Positions 11,814 to 25,100 of a DNA stretch of 64,000 nucleotides are shown one piece after another. The position numbers and the translations under genes were made by a program. The notes beneath the pieces were generated by a model. It was not told where the DNA came from. It searched no databases and saw only the letters and a program-made list of their open reading frames with translations. Source of the DNA: Tribonema minus (Eukaryota; Sar; Xanthophyceae; Tribonematales; Tribonemataceae); contig JAFCMP010000026.1 in the NCBI GenBank assembly GCA_017506865.1, positions 186,001-250,000 of the forward strand. The letters run 5' to 3'. How positions within the stretch are numbered: the first letter of the stretch is position 1; each line of letters opens with the position of its first letter.

Positions 11814-12794
11814 CTGTGGAGCGACGCCTGGTGGCGCGGGCGCGGTGCAGCGTCACGGTGGTGCTCTTGTCAGATTGGGGTTGTGCGTGTTGGTGTTGGT
11901 TGCAGTTGATTGCGCTCGCCGACTGGCGCAGCGCTTGAAAATAAGCCGGCATTGTATCGGCGGTTCAAATGGTGCGGCGGAAGTGTTGCGCAGCTGCGTG
12001 GCGGCACGAGCGCGTATGCACTGTGATGCGCCAACCGGAATAGTAAGCACGATGCTGTCGCTGACACAATGCAGTTCTGGCATCGCTGCGCGTGACCCTA
12101 ACAACCAGCAGTGCAAAGGTTAATCAGTCCCAGCTGAGCAGACGTTGAGGCTCCATACTCCTGCTGGCAGCAACGAAGGAAAGAGTCAGCTGAAGATGAC
12201 TACATGAGGACTCTGTGCCCTACTTTGCGCCGTTAACACGTGTGATTGCGAGCTGCTTGATGTGTGATTGCGAGCTGTTGCACATCGCAACCCTTCTTAC
12301 AGGGCCGATCGTTGAGGACGGCCAACGCTGTCGGCCCTTATTGCACCATTGCCACGCGGCGCTTAATGGCACCAGCATCCAGGCGCGCATTTTAAAGCGG
12401 GGAGAGCGCTTGACTCACAAACTGTGCACCACCGTCGGGCACGAAGAATGGCCAAGAGCAAGCAGGTAGGTAGGTATGTGTGGCGCTACTACCCTCTTCA
12501 TGCCAGCGCTCACCAACAAGACAGATCGTACCAGTTGCGGTGACATGCCCAGGGGCTGAGGGGCAGGAGAGGCTGTCAGCGCTCAGCTTGCATGCGGCGG
12601 CGCTCTTTCACGTCAGCAGCGACACAGACAGCGCGGCACCCTTGGAGTCAATGACGCAATTGAGGCCACAGAGGTATACGGCAATGGCGCATAATGCCGC
12701 GAGCACTACCAAGCATGATTGCGTGCAACATGCATCACTTCAGCAAAACATGTTCAGCCCTCGCGCTAGGGCTGCTCAGGGTGGCAGCGCTCAC

Positions 12795-12923
12795 TTTTGC
12801 GCGCTTCATGCCCGCGATTTCCGTGCCGATGAACGCCAGCCTCACGAACTTGGTGCTCCCGAGCACTGACACCCGGAGCCCCGCCCACGCCGCCATGCTA
12901 TCTGTGAGGGAGCTGCGTAATCC
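12795..12923 (-). CDS. Internal exon, unidentified minus-strand gene
   Basis: 43 codons, phase 0-0, between acceptor GCGCAG (plus 12924-12929) and donor AAA|GTGAGC (plus 12789-12794). It encodes an amphipathic stretch (MAAWAGLRVSVLGSTKFVRL) with GC-rich third positions. A second coding-like stretch downstream on the same strand, near 12630-12690, contains YLCGLNCVIDSKG. Probably part of the gene that ends at 11666. No family recognised. Confidence 0.45.
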
Positions 12924-13471
12924 CTGCGCTCGACAGCCGTGAGAGACGAGTGATGGATGGAAATGAGCCACAAGATGTTGTGCAGTGAGATTAGAGGCTA
13001 CAGGATGGGCCTCAGACTTGACCAGCACCAATTGTTTAGTCTACTCTGGTGCCATGTATTGACAAAAGTGTGTTTCGCATACTTTTGGAGACTTCAACAG
13101 GTCCGGGTGCCCATTGCGCATCACATAAGGAGCATGGTGTAGGGGCTTCAAGAATATCTGTGCTGTTTAATGACGGACGGTGAGCAGTGAAGTAGCTCAT
13201 ACGTGCCACAAACAAAGAATGCACACGCCAGGAGCTATGCTCGAATAGCTGCACGTGCATTGAAGCGCATGATGCTTTGCTCTCACGTGATTGACGATGG
13301 AGGACACTAAAGCTAACGAGTACATACTGCTGAGCGTTCACAAGTCCTGCAGCGATGGCAACTGTACTATCTGTCAAAGCGCTGCACAATATCCGCACAG
13401 TGCCGGTGCTGATGAACATGCCGCCTTGCCGTGAGTTAAACAGCGGTGCGGGGTACCGACGACTGTTGACC

Positions 13472-13571
13472 ATAGACCAGTTCAATTTACACCAATTCGC
13501 TGTTTCAGCCCAAAAGCTCGAGTGCCTGACAGCGCGGGACCGACATTTTAGTGTAAATTGAACTGGTCTAT
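13472..13571. mobile_element. 100-bp palindromic MITE-like element with 21-bp terminal inverted repeats
   Basis: Arms 13472-13492 and 13551-13571 are exact inverted copies (ATAGACCAGTTCAATTTACAC), 58 bp apart. The outer TA at each end could be a TA target duplication, as Tc1/mariner elements make (inference). It has no coding capacity. Confidence 0.55.
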
Positions 13572-13870
13572 TGCAGGCACTGGCGGACATGCAGTGCGGC
13601 AGCAGTCACTGTGCGGCAGCAGACGGAAACCGTCGACTACCGTGCACACAAGAGTGGCACTACTTGCAAATTTGCTTGCGGCCGCAGTAATGACTGGGCG
13701 CTGTCCGCAGTGTTTGCCAGAATGCTACCATGGCCTGGTGACACCATGAACCACAATTCTCTGGGACAGGGGAGCTTCTACAGCAGCCGGTACTGGGCAG
13801 CAGAGCATGATGCGTGAGCGTTGCACATGGAGGGCAGCGGCGTACTCCACCATCAACTGCTAAAGCTTAC

Positions 13871-13902
13871 CTCGAACCCATCTGAGCCTGCTGCAGTGAC
13901 CA
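13871..13902 (-). CDS. Possible 32-nt micro-exon
   Basis: A strong polypyrimidine tract plus CTGCAG acceptor and a GAG|GTAAGC donor bracket VTAAGSDGFE on the minus strand. It is likely an exon of the unidentified minus-strand gene, but the frame link to its neighbours is not shown. Confidence 0.35.
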
Positions 13903-14114
13903 CTGCAGAGAAAAGGGGCGAAGGAGCAAGCAGGAGAACAGGCAAGGGCAACTTGAAGTGACTACAAAAGCCGACATGGTGTTCCGCGTACGCAAACACG
14001 AGCGCTCGCAAGTGCACCACAGGCAAGGCGAATTGTGAGCAACTGCTCATGCAAATTGGTGCTGGCCACCATGACAGTGACATATGCCCTTGCAGGCTGT
14101 GTGTCTGCAGCTGA

Positions 14115-14450
14115 TCAGTAACGCATAATGGCGTGCCAGAGGCGGTCAGGCACGGCATTGATGATACTGCCAAAATGAGCCCTCTCAAAGTCCATACGAC
14201 AACCGACCAGCAATGTTCTCGTAGTAATGCAGCTACAAGTCGGCGAGTGCTGCAGCATCAGCATCCAGGGTACATCTGGCAACAGATGGTCCAATGTGTT
14301 GGAAACCGCTGTTAACTGACTGATTTCAAGCTGTGGCTGGTTGCACTCGGCAACGAACTGCGGCGTTTGTCTTGGGAGTCCTATGGCATTTACTTCGAGT
14401 AGTTGTAACGCGACATAGGCGAGCACTCCAGCAGCATCGAGCGCACCCAC
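14115..14450 (-). CDS. Exon-like open frame, unidentified minus-strand gene
   Basis: A 111-codon frame starts right after a TAG acceptor (plus 14451-14452) and ends in a stop at 14115-14117. The product is leucine- and alanine-rich at first (GALDAAGVLAYVALQLLE) and later has DFERAHFGSIINAVPDRLWHAIM, which looks like a helical globular protein. An internal GTAAAT at plus 14388-14393 could serve as an earlier donor after 19 codons. No family is recognised, and it may or may not belong with the exons to its left. Confidence 0.35.
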   Translation of the reverse strand: MGALDAAGVLAYVALQLLEVNAIGLPRQTPQFVAECNQPQLEISQLTAVSNTLDHLLPDVPWMLMLQHSPTCSCITTRTLLVGCRMDFERAHFGSIINAVPDRLWHAIMRY

Positions 14451-16042
14451 CTATTTGTGTGTTTCCCCCAGGGCCATAGCCGAATAGGCACCAGTGTGAA
14501 TCTGCAGAGGCGAGCGCAGTTGCAGAGTCGCAAAGGGCAGAGTCATGTGAGCGACTGGCTTCATGTGAAGACGCGCTCAGTGTGCTGTTCTTTGACTGTT
14601 CTTTGACGTCACGGTGCCCCTGCACTGCGCCAGCTTGTGACGTGCATTGCTTGGCACAGTTTGTCACTCCCTAGGTATTGCAGCGATGCAACAGCTGCCT
14701 GGACTGCCCATCAAAAAGCATCAAAGCGCGGCGGGTGCGGTGCACATGGGAACCGTACGCGTGTGTGTAGGCACCTTCAACGCCGATTGTGACATGGAAG
14801 CAGTGGCAGAGGTGCGGCAGCGCACAACGGTACCGCATTCAACAATGTGTCTCCTGTGCAGATCTGATTGAGTGCCGATGGTCGCAGTGCGTTTTAGGGT
14901 TGGTCGCAGCACACGATGCGCGCTGGGAGTCTAGACATGATTGAAACAGCACGCCCCCATCCTGCGCGTGCAGCTCTAGTTCTAGTGCAACTACGCAGGA
15001 TGCTGAGCATTCCAGCAGCAGGTGTGCTGCCGGACAGGTGCGCTCTGCCTGACTTGGTGAGGACACACACACATTCGCTGCACGATCTGTAGCAACATTG
15101 AGCAGCCCCTGCACCGCAGTGCACGAACTCCTCATACATGGGTAACCTAAGAATCTGTACCAAGCCAATGTGGGCCAGCTGATAAATCATCTTGCACTGA
15201 ACAACACGTGCTGGACGTGCGTGTGCTTGTACATGCATGAGAAGAGCGAGATCACATCTGACGACAGCTATGTACTATACTAACACCAACAGCTCACCGG
15301 AATGCAAACAAGCTATAAGCGCTGTGGTAGAGTACCTGATTTGGAGCGTACTTTTTGCCATGCAGCTGCAAGTTCCGGGCTTGAAACATCCAATCCCTGC
15401 AGCACACAGTCCAAGAGGCACCAAGTCCTAGTGTGTATTGGAGTTCAACAGATGGTTCAAAGCATCGGATGGTTTAAAAAGCCGACCGTTCTCTACTGCA
15501 CCAGCAACTGCAGGAACGCCTCAAGATCTCATGTGGCTGATTCCATTACATTCGCTTGCTTTTGCACGCACTTAAATGTCCAGCAGCTGCTGTCCAAGTG
15601 GCACGGTCCAAGGTGCATTAGACTTCAACTGTGGCGGTCAAAAGCTTTCGGACCGATCGATCTCTCTTTACTGCGCCAACAGCTGCGATAACGCCTCAAA
15701 AACTCAGTGTACGACGTTTACGGCCAAGGCTGGCTTGCTAGTGCACACAAATGTTTTGGTGGAAACTCGATCTCAGACAAACTTCACTTGTACGAAAAGG
15801 AAATCAGGGCTCTGTGTCTTGCCGACATGCACTCACCGAGGATCGCTGCGTTGTATGAAGAGCCTTCGCATCGCCAACCTGCATGTTCACGCCCTCCTGC
15901 TTACTCGTTTTGGTTCTCAGTTCAAATAAAAGGTATGTATGTATCACACACTAAACGTAACGGTTTTGGTTGGAACAGGGTTCTGTAGCTTTGCCGAGAG
16001 CAGATGTGGGTTGACAACAAAGTGTGAGGGAAGCTAGCAGGG
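14451..16042. other. Intergenic or intronic sequence, nothing firmly supported
   Basis: Scattered short frames on both strands. On the plus strand near 14740-14830 a stretch reading GTVRVCVGTFNADCDMEAVAEV looks protein-like, but I cannot link it to splice sites or neighbours. The region just before 16043 presumably holds the promoter and 5' UTR of the CPC1/SPEF2-like gene. I see no clear TATA box. Confidence 0.4.
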
Positions 16043-16123
16043 ATGGCGAGGCTGGTGGCGAAGTGGCTCAATGAGGAGCTCAAACTGGACTCGCCTGTGG
16101 CGGCGGACACTCTCGATCAGGAG
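16043..16123 (+). CDS. SPEF2: CPC1/SPEF2-like exon 1: start of CH-like domain
   Basis: 27 codons from ATG 16043 to GAG|GTCAGC, phase 0. KWLNEELKL is the family's first-helix signature. Intron 1 (16124-18686) is about 2.6 kb and contains CCCTAA-type tracts at 17990-18035, 18340-18370 and 18470-18540, and a ~45-bp direct repeat (17815 and 17945). Confidence 0.82.
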
Positions 16124-19100
16124 GTCAGCATTTGAAACACTTCCGTTGTACACTGTTGAGAGTACCGCATTGGATCGCATCGCCACCCATGCCTATAGTG
16201 TCTGTGGTATGTGTCATTGTCAGTCAGAGTTGCGCTGCGCTGCTCAGTATCCAGTAGCGTGCACATGGCGTGCTTCCGACCACATGAACATCAGCACGCG
16301 CGCAGAAAAAGAAGTAGGCGTGGTGGTGCGGTGCGGAAGGCGCTATTAGTTCGAATGAATTAGTTGATCAATGGCAATGGTTTCATCGTGAAGTAGAACT
16401 CGCACCGGAAATTGGGAGTTGCCGCAGCTGCTAGCCTGAGCAACAATGGCATCAAAGATGACTGTGAGACCTGCCTGACGATGCCATTCCACGCCAACAC
16501 CTGCGCATGGAGCAGTTGAAGTCAGTTCGCAGGTTGCACGACTACAGTGACCGAGCGCATGTGGATGCTTCTGTTGGCATTTACATTTTGGGAAGCAGAT
16601 GCACGGCCAAGCACAGCAATGTGCAGCCATCTTCAGTTGAAGTCCGTGTGCTCAGATCACGCTTCGTTGCCTGATGCGCCGGCCGGTGACAGATTCAATT
16701 GCTTGAAGAATGCAGATGCAAGGGGCCATAGGCATACTTCAAGTGATGCACTCAGCCCAGCTGGACCATCTGCAGAGCAGCACGAGGCTCTGCGCTTAGG
16801 CTCTATGACAACACGATGCGCCGAAGAGCGTGACGACACGCATGCTGAGCACTGCCCGTCGTGCCGTGTGCATCTGGCAATGGCATGGCATTTTTATCCT
16901 CCGTGCAATTTCCATGCAATCAAGGATCATGATGCAGCACATCATGAAGCTGCTAGGTGTGCTGGCCATGCAAGCCAGCTTGTCATCAGACTGATCATCC
17001 CAACGGCGAGCTGACAACATGAGGAACCAAACATGCCTCTGTGTATCTGGCCGTAGGACGCGACACATCATTGCACGCACAGGGCATGCTGCCGTTCCCA
17101 GCAGCTTGCGCTGCTGATTCTCACAATGCAAAGTTTCCCTAATGCAAGTTTAAACGCTCGCAGCGACGTAGAGTCCGACGTTCGCGTATTCTACCTGCAG
17201 CAGTGCTCAAACAGCTTAGCCACAACATCTGAGCACCCCCCTGCAAGCAACTGCCATGATGGACAGCGCCGCGTACTACGTGCAGAGCGTTGCTGAATAC
17301 TTCTAACGAAGATTCAGGTCAGGCACTTCGGATCTCTGACCGCAGGCGCTGTGCGCTGACGTACTTCAATCATGCCTCGTCGGCTGGAAGCATGGCTCAG
17401 CAGCACAGGCGCCAATCTCGGAGCGATGCAGTCACGATTGCGATCATCACGCACTGCAACGACCCGTAGACATCATCCGCAGCGCTAGAGTGCCGGCGGC
17501 ACTGCTTCGACAGCGCGTGCGCACGCCGCGGCGCTGCGTTGGCGCTCGCGACACGTGCCGCTTCACCTGCCGACATATACACTTGAAGTATTCCGGTAGT
17601 GCGACGGGCGCATGCACCAACGCGTGGCGGAACCGCATCCGGCGCGACGACGGCTCCATCGTGAAGACGACGCACAGTACTTTGTGTCGCTCTGATGTCG
17701 GTGCATTGGCTAGCCGCCTATGCATCGCCAGCGTGCCCTCTCGCGAACCCGTATTCCTTGTAGCCTCAGTGGCGCGCGCTTTCCGATCATCTTCACATTC
17801 CATACATCCTGTGTGGCCGGTGTTGCTGTCGGCTGAAGTGGCGCAGCTGCTTCGGCGTGCCCTCACCTGCGCCATTCTCCTCTGCAGCCTCGGCGCGGCA
17901 GCACGCACTTTTCAACTGTCAAGAATGCCCTTTTCATCCCTGTAGAGGCCGGTGTTGCTATCAGTTGACGTGTTGCAGCTGCTTAAGCTAACCCTAACCT
18001 AACCCACCAACCCTAACCCCCACCCTTCACCTAACCCTCTGCCAGCAGCCCCCATAAGTGCGCTGCACGCTCACGTGCACCCCACGCCCCTCCCAGTGTG
18101 TATTGGCGCTGCATGCAGCAAGCAGCATGTGTGTGCCGTGCGCGCGTCGCAGCACGGCCCTCCTACTCTCCCACCTAGTTGCAATCACATAAATGCGCCC
18201 CTTGTACGCTTAGATTTTCTTGGTAATGTGCATACATGTTGAGCTGTGTTATCGCAGCATGCGCCTGGGTGCGCCCGCCTGCACGACCCTCTCCCGGCCG
18301 CGGTACCCCCCGACACGATTTGCCGATGCAGTTCACCGGCCCTAACCCTGACCCTAAACCTAAGTTAGGACGGCAGGACCGCGCGCACCGCGCCGTCACT
18401 GCGGGCTCACCCGCTGCAACACTGGGTTCCGCGCCGCACGCGCTCGCCGCAGCACACCATGCCCCCTCGGCGTAGGGTTATGGTTAGGCGTTAGAGTTAA
18501 GTTTAGGGTTGGGGCTAGTCTTAGGGTTTGGGTTTGGGCGCACACTCCCCCACGCTCTCAATCACCCCCCTCCCCGCCCGGCAGGCCTCATACAAACAAT
18601 GCGCATCTCACTCCCTCCCCTCCCCGCCGCCGCCGCCGCCCCCGTCGCCACCGCCGCCGCCGCCCCCGCCGCCGCCGCCGCCGCAGTTCGCCAGCGGCGC
18701 GCGCTTCGGCGACGTGCTCGCGCGCTGCGGCCTGCTGGACGCCGCCGCCGCCGCGCAGCTGCAGTCCGAGCTCGCCAGAGCGACGGAGGCCGACGGCGGC
18801 GGCAGCGACGCGCGCGCAGCGCGGCTGGCGGCGTTCCGCGCGGTGCTGGCCGCGGCGAAGGGCGCGGGGGTCGGCGCGCTGCCGCCGATGCTGGCGGCGG
18901 ACGTCATGACGGAGCGGCGCGGCGCCGCCGCGCAGCTGCTGCTGAAGATCAAGGTGCGCACCGACGCACTCGTGGAAGTCTGCTGTACCTAGTGGGCAAG
19001 TGTTCGAAATGGAGCGTCATAGGTCGTTGCTGAAGTTCGCAAGGCGCGGCGTCAATAGGCCTTCTTGCTTCTAGGGTTTCTTTGAGTCTAGGTAAAACGT

Positions 19101-22100
19101 TATGCGGTGGACGTCATGACGGAGCGGCGCGGCGCCGCCGCGCAGCTGCTGCTGAGGATCAAGGTGCGGGCACCGCGTGTGTCGGACCCTTGCAGGCAGT
19201 CTATGTGTTTCGGGCCATCACTGGTGATGCACAGATGGTTTTGCTGACAAACAGAGAGGGATGAAATAGTGAATGGGATATGAAGTAACTGGCGGTGGAC
19301 GTCATGACGGAGCAGCGCGGCGCGCCGCCGCGCAGCTGCTGCTGAGGATCAAGGTGCGGCGCGGCGCTGCTGCTGCTGCTGGAGCACTGCAGAGGACGTT
19401 TCCACTGTCCAGAAGTCAGTGCGTTTAGTTCATTGGTGATGATGCACTGATGCGCAGTTGGTTTTGGTGTCGTGTGCAAAGAATTGGAATACCGGTACGA
19501 GCGGCGTCGCGGCGCAGCTGCTGCTGAGGATCAAGGTGCGGCGCGGCGCGCGCGTTGGCGCTGCTGCCGGAGCGCTTTGGGGATGTGGTTCTATTGCTCG
19601 CCATCGGTGATGATGCACAAATGGCCTCAAGTGTGCTGTCATACAGAATGAGACAACTAATGAATGGAATGAAGTGATGAAGTATCGGTACGAGCGGTGC
19701 TACCGCCTTGCAGCTGCTGCTGAAGATTCAGGGCGCGTGGCGATGCGTCCAGTGAGTCGATGGAGAGTGTGTCTGCTGCTGTATTGAAGAATAGAGTCGT
19801 TGCAGTAGAGCGTCACTGAGCGGTGCCGCTGTTGAAGTTCGCAAAGCGTGTCACATTCCTTCGCGCGCGATACATACTGCCTAATACATCGTGCCACGCG
19901 TCATGCTGGCTTGCCGATTTCTTTGCATGTGCCGCAGGCCACAGCGGAGGCGGCGCAAGATGCGGCGGATCGTCCCGCGCACCCCTTGGGGTTAGGTTTG
20001 TGAGTGAGGGTTGGGTAAGGGTTGTGCAACACCCCTTCACAAGCCACTCTTCCCAAGCGTCGTTCTCACACACCAACTTTCGTTCATGCGCCGCAGGCGG
20101 CAGCGGATGCAGCGCAAGATGCGGCGGATCGCCCTGCGCACCACCGTCCGCGGCCGCCGCCGCCGCTCGCGACGGTTCGGCCCAAGGTCTTCACGCGGCC
20201 GGGCCAGGTGATGAGCGCTGCTGTCACAGCTACTTCAACCGTGTGATGAGCTTCAGATTAACACCATTGCTGCCACCTCAGGTCGCGCACGGAGAGCAGA
20301 TAACAGCTGCAAGTGTGATTTGTGGGATCTGATAAGACAGATCATCGCGCCCGTACGACAACGATGATTATGAAATGGTCTTCATTGCCGCTTACAACGC
20401 TGCTGCGGCAGGTTGCATGGGGGGGCGGTGACCAGGCGACGCTGCGCACCGCGCGTTATCGATGGCGCTCGACCATATAGATCATCGCGCCCGTTACTGC
20501 TTCTGAAACTGTCTTTGCTGCCGCCAACCATGCTGCCGTGGCAGGTTGCATGGGGGGCGGAGACAAGGCGACGCTACGCAACAAGCACACTATTTGCTGT
20601 ATTTAGCTTCAATGATTTTACAGATCGTTGCGCTCATATGACAACGGGGATTTTGACATGGTCTTGGTTGCTGCCGCGGCAGGTTGCGTGGGGGGCAGAT
20701 GACAAGGTGACGCTGCGCGGCGCTTGTTATTAATGGCGTTCGACAATATAGATCATTCGCTCGTACACTGCTTCTGAAACTGTCTCTGCTGCCGCCAACC
20801 ATGCTGCTGCGGGAGGTCGCATGGGGGGCGGATGACAAGACGACGCTGCACGGTGCGCGCGCTCCTTGTGGTAACTAGCTGTACAGATCATTGCGCCCGC
20901 ATGACAATGGGGATTTTAACATGGTCTTCGTTAATGCTGCGACAGGTTGCATGGGGTGCGGATGACAAAGCGTCACGCAGCAAGGCGGCGCTGCGCGGCG
21001 CGCGCTATTGATGGCGTTTGATAGTACAGATCTCGCGGCCGTACACTCAGTGCTTCTGTCTTTGCTGCCGCGGCAGGTGGCGTGGGGGGCCGATGACAAG
21101 GCGACGCTGCGCGGCGCGCGCACGCGCAAAGAGCTGCTGCTCGCCGCCCCCGCGCAGCGCTACGAAGACGCTGCCAGGGCGCATGAGAGAAAGGTGAGCA
21201 CTGACGCGTTCATGATCACGATGTGCTTTGACATTGGAAGAGACGAGTGCTCCCTGAACACTTCATAGAGAGAGAACTTATGCATGAGGTATAGTGGTAC
21301 GAATATATGCATGTTCATGAGAGGCGCTTCGAAGACGCTGCCAGGGCGCACGAGAGGAAGGTGAGCACTGATCGCGATGCGTTAGTGCTCTCTGACATTG
21401 CAACAGTTGAGTGCTGCCTGTATACCTCTTTATTGAAGAAAATAGAATACATTTGTTATACGAGTATGCATATAGAAGTACATGTTCATGAGCGGCGCTT
21501 CGAAGAGCTGCCAGGGCGCACGAGAGAAAGGTGAGCACTGACGCATAAATGATCACGATGTCCTTGACATTGCGAGAATTGAGTGCTCCCTGTATACTTC
21601 TCAGAGTGAGAACTTTTACGGTTAGGATAGTAGTATATAGAAGTTCATGATTCTGCCAGTGCGCACGAGAGGAAGGAGAGCACTGAGTCATTGATGATTG
21701 CTGCAGCTGTGCTTCACGGCAAGAAACGAGTGCTCGCTGCATAGTCATACAGAAATGTATACTTCCATCTACTATAGAATAATGTACATTGTTCAGCAGC
21801 GGCGCGCCGAAAAGCACTGCTAGGGTGCACGAGTGGAAGGTGAGCAGCGGCGCATGTATGACCGTGGATAGGGTTAGCCATCTAAGCTGCTGGTGCGCGT
21901 TTGCAATGTCAGAAGCAAGCGCTTGCTTCAGACGAGGCTGTGTAGGTACATCCACTGCGTGTACTTTTCGTTGATTCTTGCTCAGGGCGCAAACAAGTCC
22001 ATATGGTAGATGTCCATCTACGTGTGTCTTTGTGAACACCTTGAAAGGGTCTCAATGCGCACTGTCGATCACCTGTCAACGACTACTACATGTACAGTTG

Positions 22101-25100
22101 AAGACACTGCCAGAGGCGCACGAGAGGGGGGGGTAGGGTCAGCCTGAATTACAGCATGAGGGGGGGGGTGCCCGTTGAATGACTGTGGTAGAATTCAAAT
22201 AGAAAGCCATTTTTTTTTATGATTTAACGGAATTTTGTTTTCTTTTGTGTAGCTGAAGCATGTTGCATTGCTCTGCGCAGGTCACCGAGGAGGAGGACGC
22301 GGCGGCGCGGCGCGCGCACGACGCCGCCGTGAGGCTGCGCACGGCGCTGCGCACGCGCGACGGCGCGGTGCACACGGCTCACCTCCACACGCTTCAGCAG
22401 GGGCACGGCGAATGGGCCAGAAACCAGGTACCTTCGGCGTACTATTGAATCACTGTGGCACAGGGCGTATCAACGCGCCCAAATTCATTTTTTTTGCAAT
22501 ATACTTCAAGCGGTGCACACGGCTCACCTCCACACGCTTCAGCAGGGACACGGGGACTGGGCCAGAAACCAGGTAATTCAATGTACAACGTACTCTTCAT
22601 TCATTATCCCATGGTGCGCTGCAGAGCCGTCTTGATCAGCATTTATCGTGCTTCAAAATGTGCAAGTCAGTACTTCAAGTGCGACGCCGCAGAGCACACG
22701 ACGCACCTCCACATGCTTCAGCAGGGGCACGGCAACCGGGCCAGGAATCAGGTACTTGGACGGACTTTCCAATCGCTCTGATGCAGGGCGCAACACAGCC
22801 CGGATGGTCAAAGTTCCTGCGATATGAATAAATGCCTTGAACGTGACGGTGCGGTGCACACATGCTGCGCCATTCACCCGCGCCGCCCGTGCACCTGACA
22901 TGCGCAGAAAGCGTGGCACAAGGGTTAGGGTTAGGGTTAGCGAGCTCGTGCCGCTCACTCAGACGCGACGACGCGTGCGCGCTGCTGCTGCTGCTGCAGC
23001 GTCACTCTCGCATGTCGAGCTCCGCCTACTACGCGAAGGTCCGCTCGTCGTGCGCTGCTGCTCTAGGAAGCTGACTCGATGACTCATGCTGACTCGTGCT
23101 TACTGCGCAGAAAGCGTGGCACGACGCCGAGCGGCGCAACCTCAAGTACGACGCGCCAGACGCTCTGATCCTAACCCTAGCCCCAGCTCTAACCCAAGGC
23201 AGTACTCTCCCATGGCTGCTGCTGCTCAATGTACGCTGGCCTACTCTTGAAATGCGTCGACCGCGCTAGTGCGCAATGACTCTGACTTGATGACTCACGA
23301 CTCCTCTACCCCCACATGCCGTGCCGCGCCGGGCCTGATGCACAAAGAGCGCTAGTGTTAGGGTTAGGTTGGTTTTAGGCTTAAAGTAAGGGTAAGGGTT
23401 GAGGTACGCTTTCCTCAACTACCCAAAGATCGCTTACCCATGCCGCCCGTGGCGCCTGACGGGCGCAGAAAGCGTGGCACAGCGCTGAGAGGCGCGACCT
23501 CATGTACTCGAGTTTCCTGACTCAATGACTCAATGACTCGCGCTGCCTATGCATGCGACATGCGCAGAAAGCGTGGCACGACGCCGAGCGGCGCGACCTC
23601 GCGTACGAGCTCATGCTGTCAACGCGGCGCGGCGCGCGCGCGCTGCTGCAGCGGCAGCGCGCCCTGCGCGACGCGCGCGACGGCGCCGCGTGGTGCGAGG
23701 GCAACCTGAACCGCCTCGGGCTGAGCGCTGCTGCAGACGGCTCCGCCAATCAGGTGCGGCCAACCACAATACCTCTTCCTTTGAAGAACTCGATATTGAT
23801 GGCGGTGGCAGTTCTCCTGCCGTGTGTTGCCAGTTGCAGTGAGTGTCTGGCACGCTGTTGCTGGCAGCGCCGCGTGGCTCGAGGGCAACCTGGACAGGCT
23901 CGGACTGAGCACTGCTGCAGGCGGCTCCGCCAATCAGGTGCGGCCATTTAAGACACTAGATGATGATGCTGGTGGGCAGTTGCAGCACTGCTACTTGCCG
24001 CATGTTGCCAACCTTAGTAAGTGTCTGGTACGCTAACGCTGTGGTGCCGCGTGGCTCGAGGGCAACCTGGACCGACTCGGACTGAGCGCTGCTGCAGATG
24101 GCTTCGCCAGTCAGGTGAGGCCATTTGTGACATATGATGATGCTGGTGGGCAGTTGTGCCTTGTATCACCAACCCTAGTTACGTATACAGAAGTATATTG
24201 GCATGCTTCCCCTGGCGGTGCCGCGTGGTGTGAGGGTAAGTTGGACCGGCTCGGGCTGAGCGCTGCTGCAGATGGCTCCGCCAATCAGGTGCGGCCACTC
24301 GTGTGTCAGTGGGCAGTTCTGGCGCTGGTCCCTGCCGCGTACCACCAACCTTAGTGAGTGTCTGACACGCTGCTGCTGGAGGTGCCACGTGGGTCGAGGG
24401 CAACTTGGACGGGCTTGGACTGAGCGCTGCTGCAGAAGGCTCTGCCAATCGGGTGCGGCCTTTGTGCATCTTGATGATATACCGGCGGGAAGCTCTGGCG
24501 CTGCCATGTAGTCTCCGCCACGCTGCCACTGACGGTCATGCAGGCCGTGGCGAGCACTGGTGCGGACAGCTCCATCGTTCAAACGGGGGCAGCAATGCCG
24601 GTGTAGGTCTGACACTGCCGTGTCGCCAGCCCTAGCCTCTGGCATGTCATATCTGACAGTTAAACACAGTTGAGGCTGAGCAATGCTGCCATGCAGGCAC
24701 CTGTACCAATCAGGTGCTGACCGACCTCATGCCGCCGCTGCAACACCCGAACCCTCACCTTAACTGTAACCCCAACCCCGTTGTTAACCCTAAACCTGGC
24801 ACTGGTCACACCCCTTCGCACTGGATCCCAAGTAGCCGCCTTACTGACACCACCCCCCCACCCCCTCTGCCCTGCCCCCCTTCCACCTGCAGACTGCAGA
24901 GGGCGAAGGCGGCAACATGCTGGCCACCCTGCATGCCGCCGCTGCCGCACGGCAAAAATCGCGAAAAGACCAGGAGTACGCGCAACTGCGCGACCACCGA
25001 GACCGCGCGCTGATGCAGGTATGTACTGATTTTCAATCCCCAAGAACCACCGTGTAGTAGTATAAATTTATTCGCAGTTTTTCAACATGAGTCTATACAT

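Noticed and set aside
16547..17014. 155-codon plus-strand frame in intron 1 of the CPC1/SPEF2-like gene
   Set aside because: Cys/His-rich without a pattern, no splice sites that fit the phase, and the exon 1-exon 2 join is already perfect without it.
17397..17945. Overlapping GC-rich frames on both strands
   Set aside because: Some stretches look protein-like (for example NAWRNRIRRDDGSIVKT on plus), but I cannot choose strand or boundaries.
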